Assembly: GCF_000820505.1 (NCBI RefSeq)
Contig: NZ_JWJD01000008.1
Location: 65,536 to 125,645, forward strand
Direction: 5' to 3'
Length of the DNA: 60,110 nt
DNA from: Geoalkalibacter ferrihydriticus DSM 17813
GTDB lineage: Bacteria > Desulfobacterota > Desulfuromonadia > Desulfuromonadales > Geoalkalibacteraceae
A program made the translations under genes and the position numbers. Shown here in pieces: positions 8,687-18,885 of the stretch. The notes beneath the pieces are model-generated. The model did no database searches. It was not told the DNA's origin and was given only the letters and a program-made list of their open reading frames with translations. Every line of letters starts with the position of its first letter. Position 1 is the stretch's first letter.

Positions 8687-10174
8687 TCAGCGCACCCGCT
8701 CATAACCGTCCCACACCAGATCGGCTTCCGGGAGCTTCGGCAGGTACCGCAACCAGACATGGCTGTCGAGATGTTCCTGGCTCTGCTGCAACTTTCGGCT
8801 GTGCTCCATGATAGGCGGCACCAGCTCCTTGATGGGCTTATCGAGGCTGGCGGCAATGGCATAATCGGTCGCGCGGATGGCCAGGCGCACGGCCTCGTCG
8901 CTGTACTGCTGAGAGAAGGCCAGGGTATCCAGGGCCTTGGTCGGATTATGGAAGCCCGCGCTGTTCTCGGCGGAAACGTAATCCCAGAACCATTGGCCCT
9001 TGCGCACCATCTCACGGGCCTCGGCCAAAACGTCCTTGTCGGCGCCGTCGAATTCCATGGCCTGACGCACCGCCTCGTGGGCACGCACCGATTTTTCCTG
9101 GGCAATATTAAGCTGCTTCCACACACGCTCCTGATGGTAAATAACACGGTCACGTAGATAAGTCGGGGTTTTGTCGCCGTGACAGCCCATGCAGGCATCA
9201 CGGATCATCTCTTCATTTTTCAGAGGCGAGGTCCAGTGATGCGAGGAAATAGTCGCCGGGCCGACCTTGACACGCGGCATATGACAATCGGCGCAAGACA
9301 CCCCGGCGGCGCCATGCACACTGTCGTGATACATCTCATATTCCGGATGCTGGGTCTTGATCATAGGGGTTTTGGAAACGGCATGGGTCCAGTCGACGAA
9401 CTGGCCCTTGAAGCCATCACGCTCGGGATCCCCATCGGATTTAAATTTATAGATATCGGCCGGATTCATCCCATAGTCCCAGGGGAAGTGCGGCTTGGCC
9501 GCAACACCGTGGTCCTTGGTCTCAAAATAGTACTCAACATGGCACTGGGCGCACACCAGGGAGCGCATTTCGTTGCGCGAGGCCTCACGCCAGTCCACGC
9601 CCTGACGCTCCAGCGCCTCGGCCAAGGGAATACTGGTGATGACCAACCGCATGGCCTGATCCGGATCATGGCAGTTGGTGCAGCCGATAGCATGTTTTTC
9701 CCCATTGTATTGCAAACGATACTCATTGAATTCCGAGGACCAGAAGGCATCGCCCTGGGCCTCAACCTGGGCCGGGATATTGTTGACCTTGCAGTTCAGG
9801 CAGGTGGCCGGCAGACCCGCCTGCTCGCTGTAACGATTGATCCGGTCGATGTGGAAGATGTCCTCGACGGCATAGGTATGGCCGCGGGCGCGCTTATATT
9901 CATAGCTGAAGGGGTAACCCAGCCATAGATTCTTCAGGTAGGGCTGGGCGTGTTTGTAGCCCACAGGCAGTGGATTAATGCCGTCATGCTTGTCATGGGG
10001 CACCGACCCGCCATACTCGGTCATCTGAGTGTCGTCGTTGTTCTTCAGGTAGGTTCCGTACTGCGGCAGGTTCTTGAACCGCAGGTTGCCCTGATCCTCA
10101 TCCGCCGCCGGCACTACGCTCAAGGTGGCGAACAGAAATAGGACAGCGGCAAAAAAAACCACGATCTTTTTCAT
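8687..10174 (-). CDS. nrfA: ammonia-forming cytochrome c nitrite reductase, catalytic subunit
   Basis: 495 aa with a signal peptide (to about residue 23). The catalytic haem site is the diagnostic CLNCK (125-129), and four ordinary sites follow: CTNCH 165-169, CAQCH 208-212, CADCH 294-298 and CMGCH 328-332. The HVEYYF block and KTQH (273-276) supply residues equivalent to the calcium ligands Glu/Tyr and Lys-x-Gln and to the catalytic His, so this looks like the calcium-containing form. It reduces nitrite to ammonium with six electrons in the periplasm, fed by NrfH downstream. AGGAG precedes the ATG. The 5' region (10175-10548) carries no gene. Confidence 0.97.
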   Translation of the reverse strand: MKKIVVFFAAVLFLFATLSVVPAADEDQGNLRFKNLPQYGTYLKNNDDTQMTEYGGSVPHDKHDGINPLPVGYKHAQPYLKNLWLGYPFSYEYKRARGHTYAVEDIFHIDRINRYSEQAGLPATCLNCKVNNIPAQVEAQGDAFWSSEFNEYRLQYNGEKHAIGCTNCHDPDQAMRLVITSIPLAEALERQGVDWREASRNEMRSLVCAQCHVEYYFETKDHGVAAKPHFPWDYGMNPADIYKFKSDGDPERDGFKGQFVDWTHAVSKTPMIKTQHPEYEMYHDSVHGAAGVSCADCHMPRVKVGPATISSHHWTSPLKNEEMIRDACMGCHGDKTPTYLRDRVIYHQERVWKQLNIAQEKSVRAHEAVRQAMEFDGADKDVLAEAREMVRKGQWFWDYVSAENSAGFHNPTKALDTLAFSQQYSDEAVRLAIRATDYAIAASLDKPIKELVPPIMEHSRKLQQSQEHLDSHVWLRYLPKLPEADLVWDGYERVR

Positions 10175-10300
10175 GAATTTTCTCCTCGGGTAAAGTCAAC
10201 GGCAAACTCAAGGTCAGCAAAACATGTGGGCATTTTGACTCACAACCACCTCCTTCTCTTCGTGCCGCAGCAGAACGGCTGCAAATACACATCGGACTAC

Positions 10301-10314
10301 TGTGGATAAGCACA
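10301..10314. promoter_or_regulatory. TGTG-N6-CACA dyad upstream of nrfA
   Basis: A short dyad with arms TGTG and CACA lies about 130 bp upstream of nrfA, next to a TATACT on the minus strand (10329-10334) that could be a -10 element. It resembles CRP/FNR-family half-sites, but the spacing is 6 rather than 8, so regulator identity is a guess. Confidence 0.2.
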
Positions 10315-10439
10315 GCGACACGCATAAGTATACCTTTGCTTTAAAATTGTTCCAGTCAACCAAAGAGGATCTTGCAGAAGGTGAAAAAAGGACAAGGTCA
10401 CGGGTGGGGCCGGCAACCGAAGGGATCGCTGCGATCAAT

Positions 10440-10477
10440 AAAAAAAGCCGGGCGCGCCGCGAAGCGCTCAGCCGGCT
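10440..10477 (-). terminator. second (distal) terminator after sucD
   Basis: On the minus strand AGCCGG...CCGGCT pairs around an inner GCGC stem and is followed by a T-run of seven. It lies about 10 bp beyond the first terminator, making a tandem pair. Confidence 0.5.
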
Positions 10478-10486
10478 GAATCGCGT

Positions 10487-10516
10487 AAAAAACCGCCGGG
10501 AAAACCATCCCGGCGG
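10487..10516 (-). terminator. intrinsic terminator of sucCD
   Basis: Minus-strand hairpin CCGCCGGG / CCCGGCGG with a short loop (10493-10516), immediately followed by TTTTTT. It starts about 33 bp after the sucD stop. Confidence 0.85.
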
Positions 10517-10548
10517 CTGGGGTGTGTCGCAAACGCTGAAGTGCCAGC

Positions 10549-11421
10549 TCAGGGCGTCCAGATCTTGAGCAGCGCCTCGGCCATTTCCGCCGGGCTGTCG
10601 GCCACGGAGATCCCGCAGGCGCGCAGATAGTCTTTCTTCTCGGCGGCGCCGCCCTTGCCGCCGGAGATGATGGCACCGGCATGGCCCATGCGCTTGCCGG
10701 CAGGCGCGGTGGCGCCGGCGATGAAGGCGGCGACGGGCTTTTTCATGTTTTCCTTGACGAAGGTGGCGGCCTGCTCCTCGGCGTCGCCGCCGATCTCGCC
10801 AATCATGATCACCGCCTCGGTCTCCGGGTCTTCCTCGAACATCCGCAGCACGTCAAGATGGCTGGTGCCGTTGACCGGGTCGCCGCCGATGCCGACGCAG
10901 GTCGACTGACCGAGATCGCGTGTAGAGAGTTGCCACACCGCCTCATAGGTCAGGGTGCCGGAACGCGAAACGATGCCGACCTTGCCTTTTTTGTGGATAT
11001 AGCCGGGCATGATGCCGATCTTGCACTCATCAGGCGTGATGACGCCGGGGCAATTGGGTCCGACCAGGCGGGTGCGGGTGCCCTTGAGATACTGCTTGAC
11101 CTTGACCATATCAAGCACCGGCACCCCCTCGGTAATGCAGATCACCAGTTCGATGCCGGCTTCAGCCGCTTCGAGGATGGCGTCGGCCGCGCCGATGGGC
11201 GGAACGTAGATGACCGAGGCGTTGGCGCCGGTCTTTTTCACCGCGTCTTCCACCGTATCGAACACGGGAAAGCCGTCGATGCTGGTGCCGCCCTTGCCGG
11301 GCGTGGTGCCGCCGACCATCTGCGTGCCGTAGTCACGGCACTGCTGGGCGTGAAACAGACCGGTGGCGCCGGTGATGCCCTGGGTGATAACTTTGGTATT
11401 CCTATTGACCAGAATGCTCAT
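10549..11421 (-). CDS. sucD: succinyl-CoA synthetase, alpha subunit
   Basis: 290 aa, the usual length. The CoA-binding Rossmann domain begins [14 protein letters not shown], and the ligase domain contains the phospho-histidine region [13 protein letters not shown]. With SucC it interconverts succinyl-CoA and succinate with formation of a nucleoside triphosphate in the citric acid cycle. It follows sucC by 15 bp and is closed by tandem terminators, so the two form one operon. Confidence 0.97.
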   Translation of the reverse strand: MSILVNRNTKVITQGITGATGLFHAQQCRDYGTQMVGGTTPGKGGTSIDGFPVFDTVEDAVKKTGANASVIYVPPIGAADAILEAAEAGIELVICITEGVPVLDMVKVKQYLKGTRTRLVGPNCPGVITPDECKIGIMPGYIHKKGKVGIVSRSGTLTYEAVWQLSTRDLGQSTCVGIGGDPVNGTSHLDVLRMFEEDPETEAVIMIGEIGGDAEEQAATFVKENMKKPVAAFIAGATAPAGKRMGHAGAIISGGKGGAAEKKDYLRACGISVADSPAEMAEALLKIWTP

Positions 11422-11436
11422 CTGTCAGTCTCCTCC

Positions 11437-12606
<1,170 letters not shown>

Positions 12607-12841
12607 ACAATCCTCGCCTGGGTTGAAGGGAAACGCCGCGGCACAAAGCCACATTGTACAAATCTGCCTGCGGCGACCGCTCGGGCGGCCGCGCCGCGTA
12701 TACACCGAGCAAAAGGGGTGCCATGGCCGTATACATAGCTTAGGGCCGCAATTGCGCCGCTTCGCGCCCCGAATCGGGGAGGGCGTCCTTTTGGCCGTCG
12801 GTTACTCCCCGCCGCATGTGGCGAAAAATCGAACGGCCCGC

Positions 12842-13012
12842 TCACCCCGAACGTATATCTTTGATGCGGTCCATGGGGATCTGGTGCCAGCCGGTGGCAC
12901 CACGCAACATAATCGCGTCCTCCGTGACCTCTTTGAGGATACCGCGATACGCGACCAATGACGTATACACAATTACCGGTTTTTCAATGAGACTGTCAAG
13001 AGGCCTTACCAT
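12842..13012 (-). CDS. 56-aa LSm/Hfq-like small protein
   Basis: The 56 residues from MVRPLDSLIEKPVIVYTS to the end show the alternating hydrophobic pattern of an Sm fold: helix, KPVIVYTSLVAYRGILKEV (Sm1-like), then AIMLRGATGWHQIPMDRIKDI (Sm2-like). Such proteins bind RNA or act as small scaffold barrels, but no Hfq-specific motif is seen and the call rests on pattern alone. ATG 13012 was chosen because GGGGAG lies seven bases upstream; the longer reading frame starts inside the preceding terminator. It begins only 13 bp after the T-run of the transaldolase terminator. Confidence 0.6.
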   Translation of the reverse strand: MVRPLDSLIEKPVIVYTSLVAYRGILKEVTEDAIMLRGATGWHQIPMDRIKDIRSG

Positions 13013-13024
13013 TTTTAGTCTCCC

Positions 13025-13063
13025 CAAAAAAAACAACCCGAACTTTTAGCATAAAAGTCCGGG
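13025..13063 (-). terminator. intrinsic terminator after transaldolase
   Basis: Minus-strand hairpin with 12-bp arms CCCGGACTTTTA / TAAAAGTTCGGG (one mismatch) and a three-base loop, followed by TTG and a run of eight T. It lies directly in front of the LSm-like gene. Confidence 0.85.
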
Positions 13064-13096
13064 CCGAGTCAGCGAAGGGCAGGCGGAAAGAGTGGC

Positions 13097-13744
13097 TCAG
13101 ATGCCTGTTTTTCCCCAGTCAGCGAGAAATTTTTTAATGCCTACATCGGTCAGAGGGTGTTTGCACAACTGCTGCATGACGCTGTAGGGGATGGTGCAGA
13201 TGTCGGCACCGATGAGCGCGGCACGCAGAACGTGCAAGGGCGAACGCACCGAAGCGACGATGATTTCGGTATTATAGCCGTAATTCTCGAAGATGCTGTG
13301 GATATCGTCGACACCCTCCATGCCGTCGTGGCCGACGTCGTCGAGCCGCCCGACAAAGGGCGAGACATAGGTGGCGCCGGCTTTGGCGGCAAGCAGTGCC
13401 TGCAACGGGCTGAAAACCAAGGTGACATTGGTCTTTATGCCCTCGGCGGAAAAAATATGCGTTGCCTTGAGCCCCTCTTCGGTCATGGGCACCTTGATGA
13501 CGATGTTGCGCGGATGGATCTTGGCCAACTCCTGCCCCTCGCGCACCATGCCGGCGGCATCGGTGGCAATGACTTCGGCCGAGATGGGACCGTCGACCAG
13601 AGCTGTGATTTCGTTGATGACGTCACGAAAATCGCGGCCGCTTTTAGCGATCAGGGAGGGATTGGTGGTGACCCCGTCGACCAGGCCAAGGTCGACGGCT
13701 TTGCGGATCTCATCCACATCGGCGGTATCGATAAAAAATTTCAC
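13097..13744 (-). CDS. tal: transaldolase (short, TalC/Fsa-type)
   Basis: 215 aa, the size of the short transaldolase / fructose-6-phosphate aldolase subgroup. It begins [20 protein letters not shown]; the catalytic Schiff-base Lys lies in NIVIKVPMT and the C-terminal barrel ends [15 protein letters not shown]. It moves a dihydroxyacetone unit between sugar phosphates in the non-oxidative pentose phosphate pathway, or acts as an aldolase. The start is GTG 13744, with AAGGAG seven bases upstream. An intrinsic terminator follows. Confidence 0.93.
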   Translation of the reverse strand: MKFFIDTADVDEIRKAVDLGLVDGVTTNPSLIAKSGRDFRDVINEITALVDGPISAEVIATDAAGMVREGQELAKIHPRNIVIKVPMTEEGLKATHIFSAEGIKTNVTLVFSPLQALLAAKAGATYVSPFVGRLDDVGHDGMEGVDDIHSIFENYGYNTEIIVASVRSPLHVLRAALIGADICTIPYSVMQQLCKHPLTDVGIKKFLADWGKTGI

Positions 13745-13779
13745 GGCGGTTCTCCTTGTGGGGGGTTGGGCAAGCAGAC

Positions 13780-14235
13780 TCAATCGCCATCGCCAGGATG
13801 GCAGCGGACACAGGTATTGGTTGTCAGGCCGGGCCGATAGATCAGCTGTAAAAGCTCTCGATCATGCCAGCGCAAAGCCGCCACGCGCGGGCCTTCGCCC
13901 AGCGCCCGACGCTCGCGGCGCCCAGACAAAGGCAACACGGCTTCGAACATCCCGGCATGAGCGCGGTCTTTGTCAAAAGCTCGGGGATTGCCGAGATGGC
14001 AATCGACACAGGTGGGCACTCCGCCCATGCCGATCTGTTCATCGAGACGCTGAGGGTCAAGATACATGGACTCGGCACCCAGCGCCCGCATCCGCTCCCG
14101 GTCACCGTGGCAGGCCACGCAACTCGACGCCGGATCATAGGCCAGCGCCGCAACCGCAGGAGCGAGCAGGACAGCAAGCAGAAATAACAGGCCTGCAACC
14201 GATGCCTTCGGTTTGAAATCGAGCGGATAAATCAT
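13780..14235 (-). CDS. periplasmic triheme cytochrome c
   Basis: 151 aa. A signal peptide or anchor (residues about 12-33) precedes three haem-binding motifs: CVACH, CVDCH (in [16 protein letters not shown]) and CVRCH at the extreme C-terminus. The last haem motif is only five residues from the stop (CHPGDGD), which raises the possibility that a longer multihaem protein has been shortened. Location should be periplasmic and the role electron transfer; partners are unknown. Its start overlaps the stop of the upstream zinc-ribbon gene by 4 bp, suggesting co-translation, and transaldolase follows 35 bp later. Confidence 0.8.
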   Translation of the reverse strand: MIYPLDFKPKASVAGLLFLLAVLLAPAVAALAYDPASSCVACHGDRERMRALGAESMYLDPQRLDEQIGMGGVPTCVDCHLGNPRAFDKDRAHAGMFEAVLPLSGRRERRALGEGPRVAALRWHDRELLQLIYRPGLTTNTCVRCHPGDGD

Positions 14236-14501
14236 TTTTTTTCGCGAAAGGCGTCCCGGCAGCGCGGCGAACAGAAATAATGTCGGCGGCCGTCAATTTG
14301 GGTTTCCAGCGCTTCGGTACGGGGCACATAGGTGCCGCACTGGGGATCTTGCACCAGATCCTCGCCGCGCAGGCTGCTTGTCCGACGAGGGGGTACCTGG
14401 GGCTCTTTTGGGGGCCGCTGTCCACCCAGCGAGCGGCGCACAAAGGTCCACAGACTGTAGCCGATGCAGATCAACAGAGTCAGAATCAGAAGCCGGGTCA
14501 T
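14232..14501 (-). CDS. small membrane-anchored cysteine-rich protein (TRASH/YHS-like)
   Basis: 89 aa. One N-terminal helix (LLILTLLICIGYSLWTFV) is followed by a Pro/Arg-rich linker and a C-terminal metal-binding-type domain with DPQCGTYVP and HYFCSPRCRDAF. The Cys pattern resembles TRASH/YHS domains found in proteins that handle heavy metals or assemble membrane enzymes. It sits between folK (4-bp gap) and the triheme cytochrome (4-bp overlap). Function unknown. Confidence 0.75.
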   Translation of the reverse strand: MTRLLILTLLICIGYSLWTFVRRSLGGQRPPKEPQVPPRRTSSLRGEDLVQDPQCGTYVPRTEALETQIDGRRHYFCSPRCRDAFREKK

Positions 14502-14505
14502 AAGG

Positions 14506-15003
14506 TCACCAATTTTCCAGGTTGCGACTGACCCGCTGTGAGCGGTCGAGATCGGCCAGCAGGCGTCGCATGCTTTTTTTCAGCAGGGGATGCACCAGCT
14601 CGGGCGCCAGATCGCACAAGGGTTCCAGCACGAAACGCCGCTCGTGCAGGCGCGGATGCGGCAGCACCAGTTCGGGGGAATCCAGCACCAGATCGCCGTA
14701 GCACAGGATGTCCACATCCAGAGTGCGCGGGCCCCAGGGTTGTGTGCGGCGGCGGCCGCAGGCGAGTTCCACCTCATGACAAAGGCTCAGCAGCGCCAGG
14801 GGAGACAAAACAGTGGTGCCGGCCAGGACCGCATTGAGATAGGGTTCCTGGCCCTCCGGCCCCCCCACCGGATCGGTATCGTAAAGGGGCGACCAGGCAA
14901 GAATTGTCAGGCCCTCCGCGCGTTGCAGCAGATCGCGCGCCCTCCGCAAGGCGTCTTCGCGCTCACCGAGGTTGGCACCCAGTGCCAGAAAAATACTTTG
15001 CAT
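14506..15003 (-). CDS. folK: 6-hydroxymethyl-dihydropterin pyrophosphokinase
   Basis: 165 aa beginning MQSIFLALGANLGEREDALR, the family N-terminus. The signature WGPRTLDVDILCYGD, with the magnesium-binding Asp pair, is intact. It transfers pyrophosphate from ATP to 6-hydroxymethyl-dihydropterin in folate synthesis. The start is ATG 15003, with AGGA nearby; an upstream in-frame extension of 26 codons is not family-like. It is divergent from moxR. Confidence 0.93.
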   Translation of the reverse strand: MQSIFLALGANLGEREDALRRARDLLQRAEGLTILAWSPLYDTDPVGGPEGQEPYLNAVLAGTTVLSPLALLSLCHEVELACGRRRTQPWGPRTLDVDILCYGDLVLDSPELVLPHPRLHERRFVLEPLCDLAPELVHPLLKKSMRRLLADLDRSQRVSRNLENW

Positions 15004-15168
15004 AAAGTTGAATCCTGAGGAAAAAACGAGAAAATTAAAACACAGTAGGCAAAAACGAGTCAATCTTTCCCCCGCCTTCACAACCGGCAGGTGGAAAAAC
15101 CGGCGTTTTCGGCGCTGATTTTGCTTAAGCGCTGGTTGATTTTAAAAACAGGGGGAAAAGTCAAAATC

Positions 15169-16107
15169 ATGGTTCTTGCCGAGCGTGACCATATCGTACA
15201 GGTTATCGATACCCTCGCCAATCAGCATCTGCAAGGTAAGGTGCGGGCCGTGCGCCTGGCGATCATCGCCCTGCTCTCGGGCGGCCACATCCTGCTCGAA
15301 GATATTCCCGGCCTGGGAAAAACCACCCTGGCCCTGGCCCTGGCGCGGGTTCTGGGCTTGTCCTTCGGCCGCATCCAATGCACCAGCGATCTGCTGCCCA
15401 GCGACATCACCGGGCTCTCCATCTACCGGCGCGAGGAAAACCGTTTCGAATTCATGCCCGGCCCGATTTTTAACAATCTGGTGCTGGTCGACGAAATCAA
15501 TCGCGCCATGCCCAAGACCCAGAGCGCCCTGCTGGAAGCCATGGAAGAGCGCCGCGTCACGGTGGAGGGCACCACCCACGTGCTGCCCGAACCTTTTCTG
15601 GTTATTGCCACCCAGAATCCGGTGGAACAGATCGGCACCTTCCCCCTGCCGGAATCCCAACTCGACCGCTTCAATCTGTGCACAGGCATCGGCTACCCGC
15701 CGGCGGCCGTGGAAAAAAGCATTATCGGCGGGGGCAGCGTGCGCGACCGGATCGGGCGCCTGCAGCCCCTGCTCAGCCAGGCGCAGATCCTCAACGCACG
15801 CGCCGCATTGCGCAAAGTACACCTCGGCGAAAAAGTGGTCGACTATATCCATGCCCTGGTCGTTGCCAGCCGTGAGCATGCCGCGGTGCTGACCGGGGTT
15901 TCCACGCGCGGCGCCATTACCCTCGGAGAAGCCGGTCGCGCCGCAGCCTATCTCGACGGGCGCGATTTCGTCACCCCGGAGGACGTCAAGCAGGTGGCAA
16001 CGGCAACCCTCGCCCACCGCCTGATCCTGCGTCCGGAACATGAAAGCCTGCGAAAGGAGGATTTGTTACGTCTGCTCCTCAACGATCTGCCCGTGCCTCG
16101 GGCCTGA
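15169..16107 (+). CDS. MoxR-family AAA+ ATPase
   Basis: 312 aa from ATG 15169. Walker A is GIPGLGKTTLA with LLEDI just before it, Walker B is LVLVDEINRA, and the sensor region includes FLVIATQNPVEQ. MoxR ATPases act as chaperones for metal insertion or protein-complex maturation and usually sit next to DUF58 and transglutaminase genes, as here. It is the first gene of a three-gene overlapping operon. A poorly placed GGGGGAA is the only ribosome-binding site candidate. Confidence 0.92.
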   Translation: MVLAERDHIVQVIDTLANQHLQGKVRAVRLAIIALLSGGHILLEDIPGLGKTTLALALARVLGLSFGRIQCTSDLLPSDITGLSIYRREENRFEFMPGPIFNNLVLVDEINRAMPKTQSALLEAMEERRVTVEGTTHVLPEPFLVIATQNPVEQIGTFPLPESQLDRFNLCTGIGYPPAAVEKSIIGGGSVRDRIGRLQPLLSQAQILNARAALRKVHLGEKVVDYIHALVVASREHAAVLTGVSTRGAITLGEAGRAAAYLDGRDFVTPEDVKQVATATLAHRLILRPEHESLRKEDLLRLLLNDLPVPRA

Positions 16108-16967
16108 AACCGACCCCCGCCGGCAGCCTCTATATCGCCGTCACCCTGGTGCTGGGCCTGGCCGCTGTCAACACCGGCAACAATCTGCTGTATCTGCTGG
16201 TTGCGGCCCTGCTCGGACTGCTTATCGTCTCCGGTGTGCTCGGCCGCGCCAATCTAATCGGGCTCGCAGCGCAGCTGACCCTGCCCGAGGAGATTTACGC
16301 CGGGGTACCGACCAGCGCCATACTGAGCCTGACAAACCGCCGCCGGCGAGCGCGGTTTCTCCTGACGGCGCGTCTGGAGGGAAACAACGCCCATTTTAGC
16401 GTCATTGACCCTCAGGCTGCGGATGAACAATCTCTGAGCCTAAACTTTGCCGCACGCGGACGCCGGCGCATCGACGGCCTGCGCCTGAGTTCGCCCTTCC
16501 CGGTGGGTTTTTTCCAACGCAGCGCCTGGCTGCCCCTGGAGCGGGACCTGATCGTTTTGCCGCACCCGGTACCCTGCGCAACGCCCACGTCCAGCCAGGC
16601 ACAGCGCTCACGCGGCGAAGCCGGCACCTCGCGCCACGGCCACGACGGCGACCTGCTGGCGGTCAGCGACTACAGCGGGCGTGAGCCCCTCAAGCTGATC
16701 CATTGGAAACAGAGCGCGCGGCACGATGCGGTCAAGGTCAAGCAACTCGCCGCGACGGCTGCCCGCCCGCTGTGGGTCAGACTTGAGGACTGTCCGGGCG
16801 CAACCCTCGAAGAGCGCCTGGGCAACGCGGTCTATCTCATCAACCTATGGTGGCGCAGCGGCCGTCCCCTGGGGCTGCAGATCGGCGCGCAGACCCTGGC
16901 GCCGGGGCGCGGCCGTCGTCACCGGCTGCGCCTGTTGCGCGAACTGGCTTTGTACGATGCGGCTTAA
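16104..16967 (+). CDS. DUF58 protein, membrane-anchored vWA-like
   Basis: About 287 aa. Two closely spaced N-terminal hydrophobic helices (LYIAVTLVLGLAA and LLYLLVAALLGLLIV) precede the DUF58 core with YSGREPLKLIHWKQSAR, the family signature. DUF58 proteins accompany MoxR ATPases. The start is uncertain. Family similarity (KPTPAGSLYIAV) begins right after a CTG at 16104 that overlaps the moxR stop. The first ordinary start codon is GTG 16149, which would cut into the first helix. A strong AAAGGAGG at 16053 is too far away to help. Confidence 0.85.
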   Translation: MKPTPAGSLYIAVTLVLGLAAVNTGNNLLYLLVAALLGLLIVSGVLGRANLIGLAAQLTLPEEIYAGVPTSAILSLTNRRRRARFLLTARLEGNNAHFSVIDPQAADEQSLSLNFAARGRRRIDGLRLSSPFPVGFFQRSAWLPLERDLIVLPHPVPCATPTSSQAQRSRGEAGTSRHGHDGDLLAVSDYSGREPLKLIHWKQSARHDAVKVKQLAATAARPLWVRLEDCPGATLEERLGNAVYLINLWWRSGRPLGLQIGAQTLAPGRGRRHRLRLLRELALYDAA

Positions 16968-18885
16968 AACCGTTCTTCACACCCTCACCGGCCTGATTGC
17001 TCTGCTCGGCTATCTGGCCCTGGCACCGCACCTCGATGCTCTGCCCCTGCTGGCTTTTCCACTGATGCTCGGCCTGGCGGTCGTATGCGAAGTGCGCGGT
17101 CTGCGGCGGATGCCGAATTGGGCGGCAAATCTTGCGGGTCTGGCGGCCTTTGCCGCTTATTTGCCGCAGCTCGACCGCACCCACCTGGTGCCCGCCGTCA
17201 ACATTCTGATCCTGCTCCTGGGGCTGCGCCTGTTGGGGGAAAAATCCCCGCGCCACCTGCTGCAAAGCTACATTCTCGCCCTGTTCGCCCTGGCCGGGTC
17301 AACGCTGTTTGATCTCTCGCCCCGCTTTGCTCTCTACCTGGCGATTCAATTTATCGCCGTCGCCCTGGCGCTGGTGCTCCTCACATTCTTGCGCAGCGAA
17401 CCCGACCTGCGCCTGACGCGCGCGCAATGGCGCAGTCTGCTCGGCACCGGCCTGCTCTTGCCGAGCCTCGCCCTGCCCCTGGCGGCCGCGTTGTTTCTGA
17501 TACTGCCCCGCGCGCAGGTTCCCTTGTGGAATGTTCTCAACCAGCAGGGCCAGGCCAAAGCCGGCTACACCGAACGGGTGCAGCCGGGAGCATCCCCTGC
17601 CATCGCCGGCGGCAACGCCCTGGTGCTGCGCGCGGAAATGGCGCCCATAGCCGCCGAGGATCTTTACTGGCGCGGCACGGTACTCAATCAGTTCGACGGC
17701 CAGGCCTGGGTGCGGAGCGCGCCGCCCCGTACCCAGCGGGAGCAGCCCGCCGCCGGACCCAATGTGACGCAGCGCATCTTTCCCGAACCCAGTCCACAGC
17801 AGGTGATCTTTGCCCTCGACGCTCCCCTGTCGATCCAGGGTCTGACCCACGAAACCACCACGGATCTGGTTTTCAGCGGACGCCGGCGCAGCGCACAACG
17901 GCTCAGCTATGAGGCCGTCTCGGTCCTCAGCCGGGTACTGGCAACCCCAAGCGCTGTCGAGCGCGACTTTTATCTGCAATTGCCTGAGGATCTCGCCCCG
18001 CAATTGCGCCGTCTGGCGGCGGAAATTTTCGGCGACGCCGTCGCTCCCGAAGAACGGCTTTCACGCCTGCGCAATTTTTTTGCCGAAGGCGAATTTCGCT
18101 ATGCCACCAGCAATCTGCCCACCGGCAGCGATCCCTTGAGCCGCTTTCTCCTTGAAGAGCGCACCGGCCATTGCGAGTTCTTCGCCTCGGCCTTTGCCGT
18201 GCTGCTGCGCTTGGGCGAAATTCCCGCGCGCCTGGTGGGAGGCTTTTACGGGGGCGATTACAATGAGATGGGCGGCTACTATCTGGTGCGCGAAAACCGC
18301 GCTCATGTCTGGGTGGAGGTCCTGCGTGAAGGCGTGGGATGGGAGCGCCTGGATCCGTCTATCTATGCCGTCAACTACGAAAGCGCGCTGCGCGCGCCCC
18401 TGGGCGAGGGCTGGCGGCTGTCGCTGCGCATGGCCCTTGATACCCTGGAGCACTTCTGGTCGGTGACCCTGCTTACCTTCGACCTCGAACGCCAGTTGCA
18501 GGCAGTGCGCCATACCCGCCGCAGCCTTCAGGAATCGCCACCGCGGTCCGACGAACTGATTCGCTGGGGTGCCGGGGCGCTTCTGGCAACCCTGGCCGCC
18601 GCGGGCACGATTCAATTCATCCGCCACCGCACACCAGGCGTCGACCCGCTGCTACGCGGCTTTTTTGCTCACGCCCGACGCCGCCTCGGCCTGCGCCGGT
18701 TGCCGCCCCATCTCGGCCTCTACGAGATCGCCGCGCGCCTTGGGGATCCGGCGGCGCGGCAATTTGTCGACATCTTTGCTGCCGCCCTCTACGGTGAACA
18801 GCCCCTGAGTCGCGCACAGCGCGGCGAACTCAAAAATCTGCTACGCACCCTGAAGCGCCGCACTCAACGGAATTCAAGACGGTAA
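16957..18885 (+). CDS. transglutaminase-like membrane protein (TgpA type)
   Basis: 642 aa. Four to six N-terminal transmembrane segments (about residues 8-190) are followed by a periplasmic DUF3488-like region. The transglutaminase core has catalytic Cys in GHCEFFASAFAVLL, His in RAHVWVEV and Asp in ERLDPS. A further helix (LIRWGAGALLATLAAAGTI) leads to a C-terminal tail. Such proteins occur with MoxR and DUF58 and in Pseudomonas are periplasmic transglutaminase-like enzymes. ATG 16957 overlaps the DUF58 stop. The last 22 bp overlap the 3' end of convergent tamB. Confidence 0.9.
   Translation: MRLKTVLHTLTGLIALLGYLALAPHLDALPLLAFPLMLGLAVVCEVRGLRRMPNWAANLAGLAAFAAYLPQLDRTHLVPAVNILILLLGLRLLGEKSPRHLLQSYILALFALAGSTLFDLSPRFALYLAIQFIAVALALVLLTFLRSEPDLRLTRAQWRSLLGTGLLLPSLALPLAAALFLILPRAQVPLWNVLNQQGQAKAGYTERVQPGASPAIAGGNALVLRAEMAPIAAEDLYWRGTVLNQFDGQAWVRSAPPRTQREQPAAGPNVTQRIFPEPSPQQVIFALDAPLSIQGLTHETTTDLVFSGRRRSAQRLSYEAVSVLSRVLATPSAVERDFYLQLPEDLAPQLRRLAAEIFGDAVAPEERLSRLRNFFAEGEFRYATSNLPTGSDPLSRFLLEERTGHCEFFASAFAVLLRLGEIPARLVGGFYGGDYNEMGGYYLVRENRAHVWVEVLREGVGWERLDPSIYAVNYESALRAPLGEGWRLSLRMALDTLEHFWSVTLLTFDLERQLQAVRHTRRSLQESPPRSDELIRWGAGALLATLAAAGTIQFIRHRTPGVDPLLRGFFAHARRRLGLRRLPPHLGLYEIAARLGDPAARQFVDIFAAALYGEQPLSRAQRGELKNLLRTLKRRTQRNSRR

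Noticed and set aside
18864-18885. Sequence error at the transglutaminase/tamB junction
   Set aside because: Both reading frames are complete and family-typical to their ends; a 22-bp convergent overlap is acceptable.
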